Shown piece by piece: positions 1-7,042 of a stretch of 8,042 bases of DNA. Positions within the stretch are counted from its first letter, which is position 1. Each line of letters opens with the position of its first letter. The position numbers and the translations under genes were made by a program. This DNA comes from Gammaproteobacteria bacterium (GTDB taxonomy: Bacteria; Pseudomonadota; Gammaproteobacteria; Steroidobacterales; Woeseiaceae): contig JAOUNK010000148.1 in the NCBI GenBank assembly GCA_029881015.1, forward strand, positions 1-8,042. Reading direction: 5' to 3'. Below the pieces are notes generated by a model. That model made no database searches. It was given only the letters and a program-made list of their open reading frames with translations, and was not told the origin of the DNA.

Positions 1-1
1 C

Positions 2-754
2 ACAACGACGGTGTTCGTCGGGCCGAAACTGCAGGAACAGCTGGAGGAGATCGACAAGAGCCTCAAGCTGACGGTCGACTACGGCTGGCTGACGATTATT
101 TCGCAGCCGCTGTTCTGGCTGCTGAGCGTCGTCTACGGCTTCGTCAGGAACTGGGGCGTGGCGATCATTATCGTGACCTTCCTGATCAAGCTCGCGTTCT
201 ACAAGCTGACCGAGTCGAGCGGACGCTCGATGGCCAAGATGCGCCAGATTCAACCGCGCATGAAGGCGCTGCAGGATCGTTACAAGGACGACAAGCAGGG
301 GCTCAGCCAGGCCATGATGGAGCTCTACAAGCGCGAGAAGGTCAACCCGGCTGCAGGCTGTTTGCCGATCCTGATCCAGATGCCGTTTTTCCTCGCGTTC
401 TACTGGGTGTTGCTCGAAAGCGTCGAAATGCGCCAGGCACCGTTTGCACTCTGGATAACCGACCTGTCGACCCGCGATCCCTACTTCATCCTGCCGCTCA
501 TCATGGGCGTGGCCATGTTCGGCCAGCAGAAGCTGAACCCGGCTCCGGCCGACCCGGTGCAGGCCAAGGTGATGCAGATCATGCCGGTCATGTTCACGGT
601 CTTCTTTGCGTTCTTCCCGTCAGGCCTTGTGCTTTACTGGGTAACGAACACCCTGCTGTCGATCGCGCAGCAGTGGAAGGTCAACAAGGTCGTCGAGGCC
701 GAGTCGAAAGCACAAAAGGGCAGCAAGAAGGGCAGTTCGTCGCGACGTGAATGA
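2..754 (+). CDS. yidC: Membrane protein insertase YidC, C-terminal part (5' truncated by window edge)
   Basis: YidC inserts and folds inner-membrane proteins, alone or with SecYEG. The reading frame is open from base 2 and already aligns with the end of the periplasmic domain (FVGPKLQEQL, then DYGWL). The start therefore lies upstream, and the GTG at base 11 is not a true start. About 250 residues are visible, covering the conserved 60KD_IMP/Oxa1 region: the first core helix after RNWG, the cytoplasmic hairpin (SMAKMRQIQPRMKAL and KREKVNP), then GCLPILIQMPFFLAFYW, RQAPFALWITDLS, DPYFILP and FPSGLVLYW. A Lys (in TFLIKLAFY) occupies the groove position that is Arg366 in E. coli; Lys is also usual in pseudomonads. 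The protein ends in a Lys/Arg/Ser-rich cytoplasmic tail typical of ribosome-contacting YidC tails. Its stop overlaps the start of mnmE by 8 bases, the usual yidC-mnmE arrangement. Identification is very secure. Confidence 0.97.
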   Translation, partial: TTTVFVGPKLQEQLEEIDKSLKLTVDYGWLTIISQPLFWLLSVVYGFVRNWGVAIIIVTFLIKLAFYKLTESSGRSMAKMRQIQPRMKALQDRYKDDKQGLSQAMMELYKREKVNPAAGCLPILIQMPFFLAFYWVLLESVEMRQAPFALWITDLSTRDPYFILPLIMGVAMFGQQKLNPAPADPVQAKVMQIMPVMFTVFFAFFPSGLVLYWVTNTLLSIAQQWKVNKVVEAESKAQKGSKKGSSSRRE

Positions 755-2072
755 CGACACGATAGTTGCACCGGCAACGCCGCCGGGGGTGGGGGGTGTC
801 GGCATCGTACGTATCTCCGGACCCGAAACGCTGCGAATCGCCCGTGCCGTCCTGGGCAGCCTGCCCGAACCACGCACCGCAACGTACCGGTCGTTTCGAA
901 ACCGTGCCGGCGAGAAGCTCGACTCGGGGCTTGCCCTCTACTTTCCCGCGCCAGCCTCATTTACCGGCGAGGCCGTTCTCGAGCTGCACGGCCATGGCGG
1001 GCCGGTCGTCATCGCGCTGCTGGTCGATGCCGTTGTCGAGCTCGGCGCACGCATGGCCGAGCCGGGCGAATTTTCCAGGCGGGCGTTCCTGAACGGCAAG
1101 CTCGACCTGGTCCAGGCGGAAGCGATTGCCGACCTGATCGGCAGTGGCACGGCGCAGGCGGCACGCGCCGCATTGAGGTCCCTGTCCGGCGCCTTTTCAA
1201 AGCGGGTCGACGCGCTTGCCGAGCAACTCGTTCGTTTGCGGATGCACGTCGAGGCGGCGATCGACTTTCCCGAAGAAGAGATCGATTTCCTCGCCGACGA
1301 CGCGCTCGTCGAGCGCCTCGAGGAATGCGCGACAGCGTTTGCCGTGTTGCAGGCCGAGGCGAAGCAGGGGCGTGTCCTGCGGGACGGCTTCCAGGTGGTC
1401 ATCGTCGGCAAACCGAACGCCGGCAAGTCGAGCCTTTTGAATCTGCTCAGCGGACAGGAGGCCGCCATCGTCACCGAGGTGGCCGGAACCACCCGCGATG
1501 TGCTGCGCGAACAGATCGACATCAACGGCCTTGCCGTCGAGCTGGTCGATACGGCCGGCCTGCGTAACGACCCGGACCGCATCGAGGCCGAGGGCATCCG
1601 TCGCGCCCGGGAAGCGCTCGGCAGCGCCGACGCGGTGCTCTGGATCCAGGATGCCACGGACAAGACACAGGAGGCGCCGACAGAGCGCCTTCCGGAAGGG
1701 GTGCCGGTCACCATCGTCCACAACAAGATCGACCTGAGCGGCGATGCCCCGGGGCTGGTGCGTGGCGAGGTCTTCCTTTCGGCCGAAACCGGGGCCGGCA
1801 TTGACGCGCTGCGCCAGTGTATTCGCCGCCTTGCCGGTTACGAGGATCGCGGAGAGGGGGCATTCACGGCGCGCCGGCGGCACCTCGAGGCGCTGCAGCG
1901 CGCGGCAACGCACTTCGCAAGCGGCCGCAGGGCCCTGGAGGAGACCCGCGCCGGCGAATTGCTGGCCGAGGAGCTGCGCCTGTCCCAGCAGGCATTGGGC
2001 GAAATTGTGGGCGCCGTCACAGCGGATGACCTTCTGGGGCGGATATTCTCCGACTTCTGTATCGGCAAATAG
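747..2072 (+). CDS. mnmE: tRNA uridine-5-carboxymethylaminomethyl(34) synthesis GTPase MnmE
   Basis: MnmE (TrmE) works with MnmG to modify the wobble uridine of several tRNAs in the cytoplasm, using a formyl-folate derivative and GTP hydrolysis. The 441-residue frame is complete (E. coli: 454). The N-terminal folate-binding domain has DTIVAPATPPG, GGVGIVRISG, FTGEAVLELHGHGG and FSRRAFLNGKLDLVQAEAIADLI. The GTPase domain sits in the middle of a helical domain: G1 GKPNAGKSS at 221-229, G2 GTTRD at 247-251, G3 DTAG at 268-271, G4 NKID at 326-329. The protein ends in the diagnostic FCIGK, with C438 equivalent to the C-terminal Cys required for modification. The GTG start at 747 was chosen because the next residues (NDDTIVA) match the family N-terminus. 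It overlaps yidC by 8 bases, so coupling is likely; only a weak purine-rich stretch (AAGAAGGG, about 724-731) precedes it. No anomaly was seen. Confidence 0.97.
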   Translation: MNDDTIVAPATPPGVGGVGIVRISGPETLRIARAVLGSLPEPRTATYRSFRNRAGEKLDSGLALYFPAPASFTGEAVLELHGHGGPVVIALLVDAVVELGARMAEPGEFSRRAFLNGKLDLVQAEAIADLIGSGTAQAARAALRSLSGAFSKRVDALAEQLVRLRMHVEAAIDFPEEEIDFLADDALVERLEECATAFAVLQAEAKQGRVLRDGFQVVIVGKPNAGKSSLLNLLSGQEAAIVTEVAGTTRDVLREQIDINGLAVELVDTAGLRNDPDRIEAEGIRRAREALGSADAVLWIQDATDKTQEAPTERLPEGVPVTIVHNKIDLSGDAPGLVRGEVFLSAETGAGIDALRQCIRRLAGYEDRGEGAFTARRRHLEALQRAATHFASGRRALEETRAGELLAEELRLSQQALGEIVGAVTADDLLGRIFSDFCIGK

Positions 2073-2100
2073 GCCGGGTCTTTACATCATGAAAGGATCA

Positions 2101-2122
2101 GCCGCCCATCAGGGCAGGCGGC
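2101..2122 (+). other. GC-rich inverted repeat in the mnmE-OMP intergenic region
   Basis: GCCGCC (2101-2106) is complementary to GGCGGC (2117-2122) across a 10-base loop. A competing inner hairpin, GCCC (2104-2107) with GGGC (2112-2115), is also possible. No T-run follows, so it is not a standard intrinsic terminator. It may be a 3'-end structure of the mnmE transcript or a leader element of the next gene. Simple GC-richness could also produce it by chance. Confidence 0.3.
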
Positions 2123-2159
2123 GTAACAATCTTCAACGTATGTATCCCGAATTGGCGGG

Positions 2160-2182
2160 CCGCCGGAAACGGCGGGTTCTTT
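2160..2182 (+). terminator. Probable intrinsic terminator after mnmE
   Basis: A perfect 6-bp all-GC stem, CCGCCG (2160-2165) with CGGCGG (2170-2175), encloses a GAAA tetraloop, a stable GNRA-type loop. It is followed by GTTCTTT, a T-rich but interrupted tail. It lies 88 bases after the mnmE stop and is the best candidate for ending the yidC-mnmE transcript. It also lies only 34 bases before the next start codon. If that gene's promoter is upstream of the hairpin, the hairpin would act within the 5' leader as a partial terminator or attenuator. Confidence 0.6.
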
Positions 2183-2205
2183 ACCAGCCGAACAACCAAG
2201 TCGGC

Positions 2206-2211
2206 AAGGAG
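2206..2211 (+). promoter_or_regulatory. Shine-Dalgarno site of the outer membrane protein gene
   Basis: AAGGAG lies 5 bases before the ATG at 2217. It is the strongest ribosome-binding site in the window and fixes the start of the following gene. No convincing -10/-35 pair was found in 2073-2205, so the promoter for this gene is unassigned. Confidence 0.8.
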
Positions 2212-2216
2212 TAAGC

Positions 2217-2798
2217 ATGTATAAGAAACTACTGGGCATAGCGCTCATTTTCTCGTTCACCTCGGCGGTTGCTGACGACCTCAGCTACAACTTCGTCGAG
2301 CTCGGGTACGTGAAAGCCGAACTGGACGACGACCTCGCCGGCTTCGACGTGGACGGTGACGGCTTCGGCATCCGTGGCTCGTTCGAGATCAACGAGGCGT
2401 TTTTCGTTGCCCTCGATTATTCGGCCCTGGGCTTCGATTTCGGCGTTGACCTCGATCAGCTGTCTGCCGGCGTTGGCTACCACGGCGCCATGACCAGCGG
2501 TGCGGACTTCTTCGCCGTGCTGTCCTATCTGCGTGCCGAGGTCTCGGCAAGCGGATTCGGCTCGGCCGATGAAGACGGTTTCGGCGCCACGGTAGGCGTG
2601 CGCGGCATGCTCACCGACAAGGTGGAGCTGAACGGTCGTATCGGGTACGCGGACCTTGGCGATGGTGCCGACGGCACATCGTTCGGTGCCGGGGCGCTCT
2701 ACAGCTTCACCGACGCCTTCGCGCTCGGTTTCGACATCGAGATCGACGAAGACGTGACGGTTTATGGTCTCGGCGGGCGGTTCTACTTCGGTAACTAA
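2217..2798 (+). CDS. Small secreted outer membrane beta-barrel protein, Ax21-like
   Basis: This is a predicted outer membrane or surface protein of 193 residues. Residues 1-19 form a classic signal peptide (MYKK, a hydrophobic core, then AVA before Asp20). The mature part alternates short amphipathic strands ending in aromatic or Gly residues with Asp/Gly-rich turns (for example DVDGDGFG). It ends in GGRFYFGN, close to the aromatic C-terminal strand of beta-barrel proteins, though the last residue is Asn rather than Phe. The opening pattern (LSYNFVELGYV, then DGDGFGIRGSFEI) and the length resemble, from memory, the Ax21 family of xanthomonads, small barrel-like proteins whose supposed quorum-sensing role is disputed. 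The mature protein is strikingly acidic. A strong ribosome-binding site precedes the ATG, and it appears to be transcribed alone. Its stop codon overlaps the stop of the opposing peptidase gene. Being a secreted barrel-like protein is well supported; its specific function is unknown. Confidence 0.85.
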   Translation: MYKKLLGIALIFSFTSAVADDLSYNFVELGYVKAELDDDLAGFDVDGDGFGIRGSFEINEAFFVALDYSALGFDFGVDLDQLSAGVGYHGAMTSGADFFAVLSYLRAEVSASGFGSADEDGFGATVGVRGMLTDKVELNGRIGYADLGDGADGTSFGAGALYSFTDAFALGFDIEIDEDVTVYGLGGRFYFGN

Positions 2799-4180
2799 GG
2801 CCGGAAACGCGGCTCGGTTATCGTCATTTCGGTAACCGGGCCGTACTTCGCCACGTCATCGCGAATGCGTTGCGCATCGCCGACGATGACAAACACCAGC
2901 GCATCCCGATCGGGATAGACCTCCGCAATCGCTTGCGCCACCGACGCCTGCGTTGCGCCCGCGAGCGCCGCCCCGTACGCGTCGATGTAACTCCGGTCCA
3001 GCCCGTTTTGTTCGATGAACGCGAGCATGCTCGCGAGGCCGGAGCCCGTTTCGAGGCGAGGCGGGAATTGCCCCATGATGTAATTGCGGGACGACACGAG
3101 CATATCGTCGTCCAGGCCGTCGTCGTGCAGGCGGCCCAGTACGCTGATCGCCAGGTCGATCGCCTCGGTCGTCTTTGAGGTTTCAGTGAATGACTTGATC
3201 ATGACCGACCCCGGCTGCGAGCGGCGGTCTACCGACGACGACGCGTTGTAGGTCAGGCCGGTATTTACGCGCAACTCGGTTACCAGCATCGACGTAAAGC
3301 GGCCGCCGAACACCGTATTCGCAAGATTGATTTCCGCGCGCCGCGGGTAATCGATGGCAACGCCCGTGTCGCCGAACCAGAAATAGGTTTGCGTTGCGCC
3401 CGGCTTGTCGACGAGCAGCACGCGCGGACCCGGCGCGGTTTCGGGTGCCGGCACGACAAGCCGCTCGCCGGCGGCCGGTTCCCAGTTGCCGAAGACGGCC
3501 GAGAGGCGCGCCTTGATAGCGGCAAGGTCGAAGTCGCCGACGGCCGAGATGATGAGCCTGTCGCCGCCAAAGTGATTGTTGTAGTGGTCGACCAGGTCGT
3601 CGTGGGCGATCGCCGCAAGGGATGTTTCGCTACCGATCGTCGGGCTGCCGTACGGGTGTTCACCGAACAGGAAGCCATTTGCGTAGTAGGGCATCAGGTC
3701 GTTCGGGTTGGCGTCCTTTGCCGCCTTGATCAGGCCGACGGCGCGGTCACGTTCCTTGGCAAACTCGTCGGCCGAGAGCGCGGGCTTACGCAACAAGTCC
3801 GACACCAGCTCGATCATGAGCTCGGCATCGCGGGACAGGAACTCGGCACTGACGGCAACCGCCTCGACCTCGGCATTGACGCTCAACTGGCCGCCGACAC
3901 GCGCAACGGCTTCGGCAAACTCCGCGCCATCACGATCGCCCGCGCCCTTTTGCATCACAGCCGCGAGCAACTCCGTGAGGCCCGCCTTGTCGGCAGGGTC
4001 GGTGACACTGCCACCGCGGACCACGGCGCGCATCCCGATGAGCGGCACATCGTGTTTTTCGCTCAGCAGCAAGACCGTCCCGTTCGCAAGCTCAATGCGC
4101 TCGTAATCGGGCAAGGCGAGGCGGGCCGGGTGAGCGAGGCCGGCGACCAGCAACAGGAGAACGCAAAGGGCAGGCTTCAT
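2795..4180 (-). CDS. Secreted M16 peptidase-like protein lacking the zinc motif (regulatory or inactive subunit)
   Basis: This is a 461-residue M16B-family protein with two homologous halves. It has a signal peptide (MKPALCVLLLLVAGLAHPA), so it should be periplasmic. At the site where active members carry HxxEH it reads GLTELLAA (67-74): both His and the Glu are missing, so it cannot bind the catalytic zinc. It keeps the features of the partner subunit: R304 and Y311 in ELRVNTGLTYNASS, the Arg/Tyr pair that positions substrate in M16B heterodimers, and FGGRFTSMLVTELR. The ATG at 4180 overlaps the TGA of the upstream active peptidase (ATGA), and GGAGG lies 7 bases before it. Together these indicate coupled translation and a 1:1 complex, as known for Sphingomonas and mitochondrial-type M16 pairs. 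It is the last gene of the minus-strand operon. Lack of proteolytic activity is inferred from the missing residues. Confidence 0.93.
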   Translation of the reverse strand: MKPALCVLLLLVAGLAHPARLALPDYERIELANGTVLLLSEKHDVPLIGMRAVVRGGSVTDPADKAGLTELLAAVMQKGAGDRDGAEFAEAVARVGGQLSVNAEVEAVAVSAEFLSRDAELMIELVSDLLRKPALSADEFAKERDRAVGLIKAAKDANPNDLMPYYANGFLFGEHPYGSPTIGSETSLAAIAHDDLVDHYNNHFGGDRLIISAVGDFDLAAIKARLSAVFGNWEPAAGERLVVPAPETAPGPRVLLVDKPGATQTYFWFGDTGVAIDYPRRAEINLANTVFGGRFTSMLVTELRVNTGLTYNASSSVDRRSQPGSVMIKSFTETSKTTEAIDLAISVLGRLHDDGLDDDMLVSSRNYIMGQFPPRLETGSGLASMLAFIEQNGLDRSYIDAYGAALAGATQASVAQAIAEVYPDRDALVFVIVGDAQRIRDDVAKYGPVTEMTITEPRFRP

Positions 4181-5853
4181 TCCTCATCCTCCGGCGCACG
4201 CAATACCCCGACAGTCATGTTGTTGCGACTGAAGACTTTGGCCGCAACGGCCTTGAGGTCGGCCGGCGTGGTGGACGCGAGTCGCTCGGGAACGGCGAAC
4301 AGGTTTTCGTAATCGCCCGTAAACACCTCGTAATTGCCGAGCGCCGATGCCTTGCCGTTGATCGTTTGCAGGCCGCGCCAGAATGACGCGATGCGCAGGT
4401 TGCGCGCCTTGGTCATCTCTGCCGCCGTAACGCCGTTCGTGACAACCTCGTCGAGCAGGTCGAGCAGCAAGTCTGTCGCGGCTTCCGGGTCGGCACCGGG
4501 CGCGAGCGTCATCGCGAAATATGCGAGGCCGGGATCGAAACCGCCTGACTGCCAGGCACCGATATCGAGCGCGATCTGCGCGTCTTCGACGAGTGCCTGG
4601 TAAAGGCGCGACGAATTGCCCTCGGCGAGAATCGCAAGCAAGAGCTCGAGGTGCAGAGTCTCCGGGTCGGCTTCCGCACCCGCATGAAAGGCGATGTGGA
4701 CCAGCGGCGTTTGTGCGCTGGTTTCGATGAGCAGGCGGCGCGTGCCCTGCTGCGCCGGTTCCACCGTGGTGATCTCGGGCGGTGGGTGCTGCCTGGGTAT
4801 CGGTGACAGGTACTGGTCGGCCAGCAGGTAGATTTCCTCGGGCGTCACGTCGCCCGAAAAAATCATCGTCAGGTTGTTGGGCGCGTAATAGGTCTTGAAG
4901 AAATCCTCGAGATCGCGCTGTGTCCAGTTCTCGATGTCGGACGGCCAGCCAATGACCGGGTTCTGGTAGGGATGTGCGACATACGCCGTGGCGCGCACCT
5001 GTTCGTACAACCGCCCGTCATTGTCGTTGTCGACTCTCAGGCGGCGCTCGGAGTAGACCGTGGTGCGCTCCGTTTCCACGACGTCCGGGTCGATCGCGAG
5101 GTTCTTCAGCCGGTCGCTTTCGAGCTCGAGAATCTTCTCCAGCGCGGAACGCGGGAACCAGTCCATGTAGACCGTGATGTCGTTGCTCGTATAGGCGTTA
5201 TTGGCGCCGCCAGCGGCCTCCATCTCCTCGTCGAACTCGCCTTGCTCGCGCTTCTTCGTGCCGTTGAACATCATGTGCTCGAAAAAATGCGCGATACCCG
5301 TGATGCCCGGGTATTCGTTGCGTCCGCCCGCCCGCACGAAGTTGTACATGACGACGTTGGGAATATCGTGATCCGGCCAGACGATAATCTCGAGGCCGTT
5401 TGGCAGGTTGAACGACGTGATCTCGCGCGGGACCTCTGCCTTGGCCGAGAAGTCGAACACGGGCTTCAGCGGTATTTCCTCGAGAACCAGCGGCGGTGGC
5501 GGCTCGAACTCGGGCAGCAGTTGTTCGCCAATGACGGCAGCAATGCCAAGGACCGCGAGCACGGCGACCGCCGCATTGAGCTTCTGCCCGGTCTTGTAGA
5601 CGATCGACTGGGTCTGGTCGACGTCGACAGCCCGCTTGAGGCCGACCGGTGTGATCTCGTAGGTCCATGCGAAGATCAGCGCGACCGGGAAGCCGATCGC
5701 CAGCAGCAGGAGCATATAGTCGCTGACCCAGGCCGAAAGGCCGAGGCTGTCGACCATGTGGCCGATGATCCAGACGAGCAGCCAGCTCGCAACTGCATAG
5801 AGCAGAGCGACCTTGATGACGTTGCGTCGCCGCAGTTCGGAGAACAGGGACAT
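4177..5853 (-). CDS. Membrane-anchored M16 family zinc metallopeptidase (active subunit) with N-terminal three-helix module
   Basis: The protein has 558 residues. Residues 1-115 are a membrane module: ELRRRNVIKVA leading into a first helix (about 13-32), a second helix (about 46-63), the conserved stretch WTYEITPVGLKRA, and a third helix after TGQKLN (about 93-113). This module is common at the N-terminus of gammaproteobacterial TPR, TolB-like and cyclase proteins, but I do not know it on M16 peptidases. From about 145 the M16B fold begins (FNLPNGLEIIVW). The zinc site is intact: HFFEH at 189-193 and a third ligand E269, 76 residues after H193, within ETERTTVYSER. The second half (about 370-558) has EGNSSRLYQALVED. 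With the N-terminus inside, three helices put the peptidase in the periplasm, matching its secreted partner encoded just downstream. It starts 10 bases after the permease gene, with only a weak ribosome-binding site. The substrate is unknown. Confidence 0.95.
   Translation of the reverse strand: MSLFSELRRRNVIKVALLYAVASWLLVWIIGHMVDSLGLSAWVSDYMLLLLAIGFPVALIFAWTYEITPVGLKRAVDVDQTQSIVYKTGQKLNAAVAVLAVLGIAAVIGEQLLPEFEPPPPLVLEEIPLKPVFDFSAKAEVPREITSFNLPNGLEIIVWPDHDIPNVVMYNFVRAGGRNEYPGITGIAHFFEHMMFNGTKKREQGEFDEEMEAAGGANNAYTSNDITVYMDWFPRSALEKILELESDRLKNLAIDPDVVETERTTVYSERRLRVDNDNDGRLYEQVRATAYVAHPYQNPVIGWPSDIENWTQRDLEDFFKTYYAPNNLTMIFSGDVTPEEIYLLADQYLSPIPRQHPPPEITTVEPAQQGTRRLLIETSAQTPLVHIAFHAGAEADPETLHLELLLAILAEGNSSRLYQALVEDAQIALDIGAWQSGGFDPGLAYFAMTLAPGADPEAATDLLLDLLDEVVTNGVTAAEMTKARNLRIASFWRGLQTINGKASALGNYEVFTGDYENLFAVPERLASTTPADLKAVAAKVFSRNNMTVGVLRAPEDEE
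4188..4192 (-). promoter_or_regulatory. Shine-Dalgarno site of the inactive M16 subunit gene
   Basis: Read on the minus strand, GGAGG lies 7 bases before the ATG at 4180-4178, inside the last codons of the active M16 gene. With the ATGA stop/start overlap it supports this start and coupled, near-equal synthesis of the two subunits. Confidence 0.75.
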
Positions 5854-5863
5854 GGCCGGTATT

Positions 5864-7042
5864 CTAGCCGAGCAGGCCCTCCCTCCGATACAGCCGTGCG
5901 CATACCCACGTCAGGACAATCCCGATGACGAGCGTGCTGATGACGGAAATCGCGACGTGCAGGCCGTTGATGGGCTCGTTCTTGACCATGTCCACGAGCA
6001 GCAGGTGCTGGCTCAGGGACGGGATGAACATGAACTCCGTGCGCGGGCGCAGCGTCAGGATGCTGACGATGAGAATGGGCATCGTCGGCGCAATCAGGAC
6101 GACGCTGAGCCACGTTTGCGCTTCGCGGTAGCTCTTTGTAAAGGACGCCACCAGCGTCATCAGCGCGGCACCGACGAGGATGAACGGCAGGAAGATCGCG
6201 AGCGCCGCAAGCACGACGCCCGGGCCGAAATTCGGCGTCATACCAAGCTGTTCGAGCGGCATGAAATTCAGCGAGAAGTAAAACGCGGTCAGGCTCAGCA
6301 TGAGCGACAAGGTCATGAACAGGCAGGTTGCCGCGATCTTGCCGAAGATAAGCTGGTCGCGCGTTACGGGCAGCGACAACAGGGGCTCGAGAGAGCCGCG
6401 CTCGCGCTCACCGGCGGTGGTGTCGATCGCCAGGTACATGCCACCCATGAGCGCCGCGAAGACAAAGAAATAGCTCATCATCCCCAGCAGCATCGCGGAG
6501 CGCCCGCTGGGCGTGGACACGTCGATCTCATCGACAATCAGCGGCTGCAGGGCTCGCGGATTGATGCCGCGCGCGACAACCCGCGTTCCGGCCAGCGTCT
6601 GGTTGTACGCGTACAAAGAATTCCGCACGCGCCGCGCATCGCGGTCCGCATCGGAATTCGCCTGGTCCGAGACCAGCTCGATGCGCGCCGGAACCATGCC
6701 GGCGAGCTGCTCGCCGAACGCCTCGGGAATGACAAGAACTACGTCGTGCTCGCCCGTCTTCACGGCATCCATGGCCGCTGCCGTATCGGCGGGGCCGTCG
6801 ATCGCATCGATATTCTGGCTGTACAGGAACGCCACGAGGTTCGGCGCATATTCCTGGCCGATGACGGGCAGCTCGAGCGTCGTCTCGGCGTCGTCCAGCG
6901 AGCGCTCGATGGACAAGTTGATGACGAACGCGAACAACACCGGACCGAAGATTGGTCCCATGAGCAGGGCGGACCCCAGCGTGCGCCGGTCGCGAAAGTT
7001 GTCGAGGACTTCCTTGAGAAATACCGTGAGCAATGTGCGCAT
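5864..7042 (-). CDS. ABC-2 type transporter permease, NatB family
   Basis: This is the membrane subunit of an ABC exporter, 392 residues. The layout is NatB-like (COG1668 type). The N-terminal cytoplasmic segment (MRTLLTVFLKEVLDNFRDRR) leads into a first helix at about 22-44. A large extracytoplasmic domain follows (about 45-180). Five more helices are visible at about 183-206, 231-258, 274-300, 311-331 and 362-384. The hallmark cytoplasmic loop between helices 2 and 3, TAGERERGSLEPLLSLPVTR (about 209-228), probably couples to the ATPase. Its ATG overlaps the stop of the ATPase gene by one base (TAATG), with GGAG just upstream, so the two subunits are co-translated. NatAB in Bacillus exports sodium, but many homologues have unknown substrates. 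Here the neighbouring peptidases make a peptide or a stress-related substrate equally possible. Confidence 0.92.
   Translation of the reverse strand: MRTLLTVFLKEVLDNFRDRRTLGSALLMGPIFGPVLFAFVINLSIERSLDDAETTLELPVIGQEYAPNLVAFLYSQNIDAIDGPADTAAAMDAVKTGEHDVVLVIPEAFGEQLAGMVPARIELVSDQANSDADRDARRVRNSLYAYNQTLAGTRVVARGINPRALQPLIVDEIDVSTPSGRSAMLLGMMSYFFVFAALMGGMYLAIDTTAGERERGSLEPLLSLPVTRDQLIFGKIAATCLFMTLSLMLSLTAFYFSLNFMPLEQLGMTPNFGPGVVLAALAIFLPFILVGAALMTLVASFTKSYREAQTWLSVVLIAPTMPILIVSILTLRPRTEFMFIPSLSQHLLLVDMVKNEPINGLHVAISVISTLVIGIVLTWVCARLYRREGLLG

Noticed and set aside
938..1801. A 287-codon open frame on the - strand opposite mnmE
   Set aside because: It is Ser/Arg/Ala-rich and lies entirely inside mnmE, whose own frame carries all GTPase motifs.
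2073..2216. Search for promoter elements, DnaA boxes, a tRNA or a riboswitch in the only sizeable gap
   Set aside because: Candidates such as TTTACA (2081-2086), TTGGCG (2152-2157) and AACAAT (2125-2130) have no partner element at the right spacing. No DnaA box, tRNA-like fold or known riboswitch pattern was recognised.
2813..2840. Inverted repeat (CGGTTA / TAACCG, extendable by a G-T and a C-G pair) as a bidirectional terminator
   Set aside because: The loop is 12 bases and no T-run follows on either strand, and it lies within M16 coding sequence. It is kept only as a remark under the stop-overlap finding.
3389..4312. A 307-codon open frame on the + strand opposite the M16 genes
   Set aside because: It is antisense to well-supported M16 coding sequence, crosses the junction of two real genes, and shows no family motif.
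5275..5289. Possible frameshift at the run of six A/T bases inside the HFFEH codons
   Set aside because: The frame continues normally on both sides and encodes the exact zinc motif, so there is no sign of an error or of programmed slippage.
4972..5928. A 318-codon open frame on the + strand opposite the active M16 gene
   Set aside because: It overlaps the HFFEH-encoding region antisense. Its composition is typical of a shadow frame, and there is no domain or plausible ribosome-binding site.
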